Of a stretch of DNA of 10,956 nt, positions 1 to 5,287 are shown one piece after another. Where the stretch lies: positions 1 through 10,956 of the forward strand of contig CAZSMU010000136.1 of the NCBI GenBank assembly GCA_964607915.1, read 5' to 3'. How positions within the stretch are numbered: the first letter of the stretch is position 1; each line of letters opens with the position of its first letter. Source of the stretch: JADJPL01 sp964607915. Its GTDB lineage: Bacteria; Bacteroidota; Bacteroidia; Chitinophagales; Saprospiraceae. The translations under genes and the position numbers were made by a program. A model generated the notes under the pieces. It searched no databases, was not told the origin of the DNA, and saw only the letters and a list, made by a program, of their open reading frames with translations.

Positions 1-25
1 CAAGGAGGCTGAGTACGGATTTCAT
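1..25 (-). CDS. Start of a probable further secreted protein gene (cut by window edge)
   Basis: Reading the minus strand from base 25, an ATG is followed by codons giving MKSVLSLL before the window ends. A Lys followed by a hydrophobic run is how a signal peptide begins, and the 15 bases before the ATG are AT-rich with no Shine-Dalgarno site, as at the other starts in this locus. It would lie 88 bases downstream of the beta-helix gene and be co-oriented with it, so it may be the next member of the operon. Only eight codons are visible, so its function is unknown and the call rests on the start context alone. Confidence 0.4.
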
Positions 26-40
26 AGATATAGTGATTTG

Positions 41-113
41 ACTTGTTGCGCGGGGCGGCGAGGGTTCAAAAATGGACTCTTTTTTTTCTACTCGCCTACC
101 CCTCGCAACAAGT
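41..113. repeat. Long imperfect inverted repeat (hairpin) after the beta-helix gene
   Basis: Bases 41-62 and 91-113 are inverted copies: a perfect outer 10 bp (acttgttgcg), one mismatch, 4 bp of G:C, a mismatch with a one-base bulge, then 6 bp. The 28-base loop contains an A5 and a T8 run that could pair to extend the stem. On the minus strand it begins immediately after the stop codon of the upstream gene and ends 15 bases before the next ATG. No U-run follows it in that direction, so it is not a classical terminator for this operon. A T7 run follows on the plus strand, but there is no known plus-strand gene to terminate. It could be a processing or mRNA-stabilising hairpin. Confidence 0.6.
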
Positions 114-2201
114 CTATTTTTTTACAACACGACGGACCCCCACGGCTCCCTGGTTGTTTTGCACTTTTAGAAAATAGATTCCGGCGGGAGACGTGGCAAA
201 AGAAATGCGGTCCAGGAGCAGTCCGGAGCGGGGATTGGTTATTGGCCTTCCCAGGCTATCGTAAACCTCAATGGCGCGGATAGGGAAATCCGAACGGATG
301 TGGGCTACTTCTTCGACCGGATTGGGAAACACCGACCAGGAACCGGGGTCGAGGTGTTGGACCTGGGTGGCCGATTGCACCTGCGCCGGGTTTGAGGTAG
401 CTGAACCACACCCGTTTCGGTGGGCAAAGACCCGGTACACCGGGTTCCCAGGCGCACGGGTCGAAAAGGTAGTGGCGTTGGCCGGCAGGTCGGCGATGGG
501 TACAAAGGTCGCCCCGCCATCATCGGAGCGCTCGACCCGGTACCCGCTTTCATTGGCCGCGATATCGAGCCATTGCAGGCGGATGCTTCCATCCGCGCTG
601 TTGCGCAAAGCCTGAAGACGGGCGGGCGCATCGGGTTTGATGCCATTCTTCATTCTATCTTCCCGCTGGGCGAGGTAGAGGGATGCCGGTGCGGGCGGGG
701 TATTCGTTCCTTCGATATACCCGGCAGGGTGAAAGAAGATATAATCGTTCGACACGGTGCGCGAGCAGCCGATGGCGTAGTTCTGCCGCCGGGGCGGTTT
801 TTGGACGACGATGCGTTTGTACAGCGGGGCATTGACGTTCCATGCAACCGAGTGGACGCTGGACCACCCGTGGCCCGTACCGTGGCTGCCCCGGTTGTAG
901 AGCGCCAACGGAATATCGCTTTGGGTATTGGTGAATTGGAGGTTGTCGTACAACAGCGCCTGGCTCCAACGGCGATGCCCCTCACTCGAATTGTGGTCCC
1001 GGTTGGACGTGCCCTCGTGAAAGACGATGCCGGAAACGCTGCTCGCGCCATTCGAGACAAAAGAATGTCGCCCTTCCGTGGCATGGCAACGGGTAAAAAG
1101 CACGTTATTTGTGCGCGAAGCCACGGTGAAATTATAGCGCCGTTCCCCGGTGATAAGGGAATGTGGCTCCAGGGCGTAACAATCCTGCACGGTGATCCGG
1201 GTAGCCAGTTCCATATCTATGCCGGCATATGTAAAATGCAAGGCCGTAACCTCTTTGACCCAGCAATCTTCGACGCCGTAGAATTTGAGGGCACTGAGCG
1301 CGTGGGCTTCATCCTCGGGGCCGGCCGTCTGGATATCTATGCGGAGCCTTTCGATTCCAATATTATTTTTGGTGCCCGGGTTAAAAGGGATATATACTTC
1401 TACCGGCGCCAGGGCGGGTTCGATGTGGTCGTAGATGGGGATATCGAGTTCAATTTTGCCTTCCCCGGGGTAAACAGCCTGTACGTATCGGTTGAAATAG
1501 AGATCAATTTCTCCAGGTTTCCAAGGAGCGTCCACGTCGGTAGCGCCAAAATCTATAGATTGCAGCCACTTCTGGGTACTGGCTTGATAGACGATCACGT
1601 TATCGCCCGGTTTGAACCATTCGGGCTTGAGCACCGATAGGGTTCGGGACCCTGCGGGGATAAACTCAGCAGTGACGGGAGTGCGGATGGCGGGAAAAGG
1701 GGCTACCCAACCCACATTGCTGCCATAGCCAGCTTGCACCACGATACGACTGGCCGGCGTATTGCCCACAGCGACAAGGACGGTATTGGAATCCGGGTTT
1801 GCACCTTGCCCGGAGCCCCGCAACACCACGCCACTTTCTTTTATGACAATACTGCCCTGGACTTCATAGCGGCCCGGCTTGAGGAGCAGGGCACCGCGAA
1901 TGCCGTGGCTATCGGGCGGCAGGGCAGCCACTTCGCTGAGGGCTGCCTGGATATGTTGGGTATTGTCCCCCGCAAGGGGGCCAATGGTTTTTACCACCGG
2001 TACGACGGGGATAGGCGCATCCCCGTTTCTATACCCAACCTGGCTAAAATCCGGGATATAGTTGTTTTCGGCATCGGCGATGTAGCGCAGGCAGGAACCT
2101 GAATCGCGGAATACGATGGCCGAGGGTTTCTGCGCGACCAGGCCGGAAGTCGCATACGCAATAATCAGCAGGGCTGTGAAAAAGGGATTAAAACGAATCA
2201 T
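114..2201 (-). CDS. Secreted right-handed beta-helix protein with FnIII and T9SS sorting domains; candidate polysaccharide-active enzyme
   Basis: A 695-residue protein. A signal peptide ends near residue 23 (GLVA/Q). The body, about residues 90-500, has pectate-lyase-superfamily character: a PGRY...VLRGSGQG opening (109-133), then rung-like repeats rich in N, V, I and T. A charged, His- and aromatic-rich stretch stands out: RRYNFTVASR (354-363), GHRRWSQALLYDN (408-420), NRGSHGTGHGW (436-446), PPRRQNYAIG (469-478). Similar blocks recur, from memory, in uncharacterised beta-helix proteins. Residues 523-610 look like a fibronectin type III domain, and 617-695 are a T9SS type A sorting domain (VFPNP near the start, PAGIYFLKV, basic end), so the protein should be exported and anchored or released at the surface. 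Its neighbour, a GH88-type enzyme, hints that it could be a lyase or a binder for a uronate polymer, but no catalytic residue can be assigned. An ATG seven codons upstream (base 2222) is possible; the chosen one gives a more compact signal peptide and avoids a hairpin. Confidence 0.88.
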   Translation of the reverse strand: MIRFNPFFTALLIIAYATSGLVAQKPSAIVFRDSGSCLRYIADAENNYIPDFSQVGYRNGDAPIPVVPVVKTIGPLAGDNTQHIQAALSEVAALPPDSHGIRGALLLKPGRYEVQGSIVIKESGVVLRGSGQGANPDSNTVLVAVGNTPASRIVVQAGYGSNVGWVAPFPAIRTPVTAEFIPAGSRTLSVLKPEWFKPGDNVIVYQASTQKWLQSIDFGATDVDAPWKPGEIDLYFNRYVQAVYPGEGKIELDIPIYDHIEPALAPVEVYIPFNPGTKNNIGIERLRIDIQTAGPEDEAHALSALKFYGVEDCWVKEVTALHFTYAGIDMELATRITVQDCYALEPHSLITGERRYNFTVASRTNNVLFTRCHATEGRHSFVSNGASSVSGIVFHEGTSNRDHNSSEGHRRWSQALLYDNLQFTNTQSDIPLALYNRGSHGTGHGWSSVHSVAWNVNAPLYKRIVVQKPPRRQNYAIGCSRTVSNDYIFFHPAGYIEGTNTPPAPASLYLAQREDRMKNGIKPDAPARLQALRNSADGSIRLQWLDIAANESGYRVERSDDGGATFVPIADLPANATTFSTRAPGNPVYRVFAHRNGCGSATSNPAQVQSATQVQHLDPGSWSVFPNPVEEVAHIRSDFPIRAIEVYDSLGRPITNPRSGLLLDRISFATSPAGIYFLKVQNNQGAVGVRRVVKK

Positions 2202-2221
2202 ACCTGGCGATATTAGATGCA

Positions 2222-2267
2222 TGGCGGGGCAGCGAAGAGGTGAAAAGGCGTTTTTATCCCCCCGCCA
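2222..2267. repeat. Inverted repeat in the gap before the beta-helix gene
   Basis: tggcgggg at 2222-2229 is matched by ccccgcca at 2260-2267, a perfect 8-bp GC-rich stem with a 30-base loop. It fills most of the gap between the stop codon of the GH88 gene and the start of the beta-helix gene, ending 20 bases before the preferred ATG. No U-run follows, so it is more likely an intercistronic mRNA structure than a terminator. Chance occurrence is possible given the G- and C-rich composition. Confidence 0.35.
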
Positions 2268-2284
2268 CAGAGACCTGTTGGTGA

Positions 2285-3485
2285 TTACATCGGGTTTTTA
2301 GCGATCTGCAGCCTGCGCAACAGCGCTTCTACATAGTAGTAATCGGCGTAAACGATGGGCACGTCTATTTCTGACCTGGAAGGCAGGTTGCCTACGCTGT
2401 GCTGCAGCAGAAAAGGTGCAGTATGGGCAGCGTATTCGGATTGGGCGAGGCTATTGAGGATGTCGTCGGCCCATTCCAAATACTGAGACTGCGGATCTGC
2501 CTCGTAGAGGAGGAGGAGGCCACAGGCGGCAATAGCAGCGGCAGAAGCGTCGCGGGGTTCAGCGGGGATGCCCGGCGCGTCGAAGTCCCAGTAGGGTATT
2601 TTATCCGCAGGAAGCCTGGGATGCTGGAAAAAGAAGCGGGCAATCGTCTTGGAAACGGGGGTCTTTGGTTTCCCGCCAGACCATGGCGAAGCCGTATAGG
2701 CCCCATGCCTGCCCGCGCGACCAGGCGGAACCATGGGCTGCCCCCTGGTGGGTCTGTCGGTGCAATACTTCCCCACTCAGGGTATCGTAATCCACGACGT
2801 GGCAAGAACTACCGTCCTCGCGGAAGTGGTTTTTCAGCGTGGTTTCCGCGTGTTTTCGGGCGACGTGGTAGAATGCAGAGTCTCCGCTGAAGCGAGTAGC
2901 GGTAAAGAGCATATCGAGGTTCATCATGTTGTCAATGATGACGGGATAGCCCCACTTGTCCCGGCTGTGGTCCCAGGAGCGGATAGCCCCGACCGTGGGG
3001 TTGAAGCGGCGGATGAGGGTTCGGGAAGCTTCGAGGATGATTTGCCGGTATCGGTCAAGGGGCTCCGTGCGGTATGCTTCCCCGAAGCTGCAATAGATTT
3101 TAAAGCCCAGGTCGTGTGTCCGGGGGTCTTGTTTTTCTTTTTCCTGAAAAGCCATCCAGGTCTCAGCGTATTCGCGCAGACGCTCCCGCTTGCTGAAGCG
3201 GTACAGTTGCCACAGCGTCCCTGAATAGAACCCGCTGGTCCACTCGCGGGAACCCGTGCCGTGCAGGGAGCCGTTGGGATCGAGGGCACGGGGTATCTTG
3301 AGCGAATCTACGGCGACTTTGGGCAAGTATCCCTCCGCTTTGCGGGCCAGTTGATGCAGCCTTTGTTCCAACACCCGGCGGTTCAGGGCCGTCTTTTTGC
3401 CCGCAGGGGGGCGATGGGTGGACAACAGCAGCGGCACAGCCAACAGGGCCCACAAATAGACAATTTTTATTTTGTTTTCGCGCAT
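2285..3485 (-). pseudogene. GH88-family unsaturated glucuronyl hydrolase, frameshifted
   Basis: GH88 enzymes hydrolyse the unsaturated uronic acid from the non-reducing end of oligosaccharides released by polysaccharide lyases. From the ATG at 3485 the product starts with a signal peptide (hydrophobic residues 8-22), then shows family blocks HDLGF (124-128), YCSFGEAYR, IDNMMNLD (184-191) and AHGSAWSRGQAWGLYGF. Asp125 and Asp185 match the spacing of the two catalytic Asp residues known in Bacillus UGL (88 and 149). The frame is lost near residue 278 (bases 2642-2663) and would end at a stop at 2601. The rest of the family fold (IPYWDFDAP, EPRDASAAAIAA, then the C-terminal helices) continues one base over and runs to the stop at 2285. 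Both halves together give about 400 residues, the usual length. The shifted reading lacks the region that closes the (alpha/alpha)6 barrel, so the product is probably inactive unless the shift is a sequencing error. In-frame ATGs upstream of 3485 (3518, 3596) are not preferred, as they spoil the signal peptide. Confidence 0.87.
2642..2663 (-). other. Frameshift junction within the GH88 gene
   Basis: Upstream of this stretch the first frame encodes ...WRETKDP; downstream the other frame encodes IARFFFQHPRLPADKIPYWD. Passing between them requires skipping one base, so the sequence has one base too many or two (modulo three) too few. A run of five C on the coding strand (2657-2661) is the obvious place for a one-base error. 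However, the helix joining TKDP to the IARFFF block looks about four residues shorter than in GH88 proteins I remember, which fits an 11-base deletion equally well. Confidence 0.75.
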
Positions 3486-3543
3486 CGGGTGCAATTTTAT
3501 ACCGTTTTCACAGGACATACGAGGCCTATGGCTCCGCACTCCA

Positions 3544-3574
3544 CGTCCGGGCGACCGTAAAGACGCCCGGAACG
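3544..3574. repeat. GC-rich hairpin between the two-gene segment and GH88
   Basis: tccgggcg (3546-3553) and cgcccgga (3564-3571) form a perfect 8-bp stem with a 10-base loop; a one-base bulge allows two more pairs (3544-3545 with 3573-3574). It lies 46 bases after the stop of the upstream beta-helix-like gene and about 58 bases before the GH88 start. No T-run follows on either strand, so it is unlikely to be an intrinsic terminator; a role in mRNA processing or in protecting the upstream message is plausible. It lies inside the extended reading frame upstream of the GH88 ATG, which supports the later start for that gene. Confidence 0.55.
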
Positions 3575-3620
3575 CGGAGATGGCGAAGCGATTCACATAA
3601 AAATTGGTATGTTGTACAGG

Positions 3621-5207
3621 TTATTGAACGATAAACTTAACCGACATACGGCCCTCTTCGGTCTGCAGATTTGCCAGGTAGAACCCTTTGGGCAGGGTGC
3701 GGGCAGTCCAGTCGGCCACCACGTGTTCCCCTTCCATGAAGTGCCCGGAAGCTAACACCTGAACCTTCTGACCCGTCAGGTTGTACACCGACAGCTCGAC
3801 CTGACCGGCTTTCTGGAGTTGGAAGCGCAGGGTTCCTCCGGTGCTGCCGATGGGATTGGGCGACACCGATAGGCCGAGCAGAGGATTCACCACGAGCTCG
3901 CGAGCGTCCGTAGCGTATGCACACAGGAAGCGTACCCCTAAGGCTCCGCCGTCGCTGGCTGCTTTGGCAGATTTTGTAGTTGGGCTGTAGCAGGGATCGA
4001 ACTTAGAGAAGTCGAACAGATACCCTTTGTCCCAGGCCGTACCTTTATAGCTGATATCCTCTACCATGATATCGGTAATGCCTACCGAATCCCTAAATTG
4101 GATTGCTTCCTTGCAGTATTTCAGCACCGGGTCGCGGGAAGGCACATTGTTGAGTTCCAATACTTCTGTGAAGTAAGCCTCATCGGGCTTGGCGAGCATT
4201 TTGACGACCTCCGGGCTCAGCACCATGGGCTTGTCCACGCGGGTAGAAGTGTTGAGGTGATCCTCTACGTCTTTGGTCCAGAAGATGTTGTTGTTGGAAA
4301 TTTCCATCGTCGCATTGGGCAGGATGGTATCTATGGAGATGAGGTAGTTTGTTTTCTTGAACCAGTTGATTTGTTCGTCGGCCAGGGAGGAGTCCGTCCC
4401 CATCATCGAGGGGTTCATGAAGAGGTTGTTTTTGATAATGGATTTCTCCGCGTTCTTCAACTGGATCATACCATGGCGGCCGACGTGGTTGAACACGGTG
4501 TTTTGGGTGAACTCAAAGTATTTGCAGCCTTTTTGGCGGAAGCCGATGTACAGGCGGTCCAGGACGTGGTGCATGACGGTGTTGCGGATTACGACGGTAT
4601 CTATGTAGTTGTCGCGCGGATCCACGATGCGGCCATTGCCCTGGAAGCGCTCGTAGTCGCCGAAGTTGCGCATGATGCAGTTGGTGACATAGACCTTGCA
4701 GTTCTCCCCTTCGAGGCGGATGAGGCCCTGGCGGCTTTTTTCAAAGATACAGTTGTTGAACACAAATCGCTTATTATCGCCAAATGTCCGGAAAGGGGTG
4801 GTTTCGTAGGAGGATACGGTGGCCCCTTCCTCGCCCATGATGACGTAGAGACCGTCGAACGTAAAGCTGCCAAAGCCGCTGTAGAGCGGGGGAAGGGCAG
4901 TGGCACCAGACGGATTCCTGCGGGCCACGATGGGCCTGCCCAGTGCCGGGTTGCCGGTAGCGACGAGCTCGACGTCGAAAGTCCACTTCATCTCGCCGGT
5001 GAAAAAGTAGAGGCCTCCGGTCTCGAGGAGGTAGGTTTTGTTCTTTCGCGCCCCCGTGGCGGTGGTGTCCTTGGAGATGTAGTCGCTTATGTCGGTAAAG
5101 GGGAAAGCTGCCGTCCCGTTCAGGTTTTTGGGGACGACCACAGACTGGGCCGACGACTGGACGGCCATCCCGAGAAGAAGAAGCAGTGCGGTGTAGATTT
5201 TTTTCAT
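3621..5207 (-). CDS. Secreted beta-helix-like protein (DUF4957/DUF5123-like) with T9SS sorting domain
   Basis: A 528-residue protein. The signal peptide is clear (MKK, hydrophobic core, cleavage near SSA/Q at residue 21). Residues 55-130 resemble the opening of DUF4957-type proteins (KTYLLETGGLYFF), and about 110-310 are successive rungs of a parallel beta-helix, with strands such as FVFNNCIFEKS, VYVTNCIMRNFG, VVIRNTVMHHV, FEFTQNTVFNHV and SIIKNNLFMNP, spaced like single turns with Asn ladders. Residues 443-528 are a T9SS type A sorting domain (LSVSPNP, VYNLTGQKV, LPKGFYLANL), so the mature protein should be surface-exposed or released. It follows the TonB-dependent receptor by 80 bases and lies in the place where a surface binding lipoprotein such as SusD would often be. 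It has no lipobox and no resemblance to SusD. A glycan-binding role is inferred; an enzyme role is not excluded. The family name is recalled and not confirmed. Confidence 0.88.
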   Translation of the reverse strand: MKKIYTALLLLLGMAVQSSAQSVVVPKNLNGTAAFPFTDISDYISKDTTATGARKNKTYLLETGGLYFFTGEMKWTFDVELVATGNPALGRPIVARRNPSGATALPPLYSGFGSFTFDGLYVIMGEEGATVSSYETTPFRTFGDNKRFVFNNCIFEKSRQGLIRLEGENCKVYVTNCIMRNFGDYERFQGNGRIVDPRDNYIDTVVIRNTVMHHVLDRLYIGFRQKGCKYFEFTQNTVFNHVGRHGMIQLKNAEKSIIKNNLFMNPSMMGTDSSLADEQINWFKKTNYLISIDTILPNATMEISNNNIFWTKDVEDHLNTSTRVDKPMVLSPEVVKMLAKPDEAYFTEVLELNNVPSRDPVLKYCKEAIQFRDSVGITDIMVEDISYKGTAWDKGYLFDFSKFDPCYSPTTKSAKAASDGGALGVRFLCAYATDARELVVNPLLGLSVSPNPIGSTGGTLRFQLQKAGQVELSVYNLTGQKVQVLASGHFMEGEHVVADWTARTLPKGFYLANLQTEEGRMSVKFIVQ

Positions 5208-5287
5208 GGTGCGTTGGTTTTATGTCAGAATTGGAGAATGATATGGAAAATGGTGGTAAAAAAGTTCCTTTGTGTATGCCAGGGAAA

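Noticed and set aside
41..113. Intrinsic terminator of the minus-strand operon
   Set aside because: The stem is strong but is followed by CAAATCACTA on the coding strand, with no U-tract.
420..1640. Long plus-strand open frames over the beta-helix gene (and similar ones at 4098-5333, 5591-6763 and 6812-7588)
   Set aside because: They are antisense to genes with clear domains, show no family motifs or signal peptides, and arise from codon bias in GC-rich minus-strand genes.
2642..2663. Programmed ribosomal frameshift in the GH88 gene
   Set aside because: The change needed is +1 (or -2), there is no slippery heptamer for -1 shifting and no reason for this family to use recoding.
3486..3596. 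Earlier starts (3596 or 3518) for the GH88 gene
   Set aside because: The added residues are Arg-rich with no family resemblance, and the segment contains the 3544-3574 hairpin; the ATG at 3485 opens a proper signal peptide.
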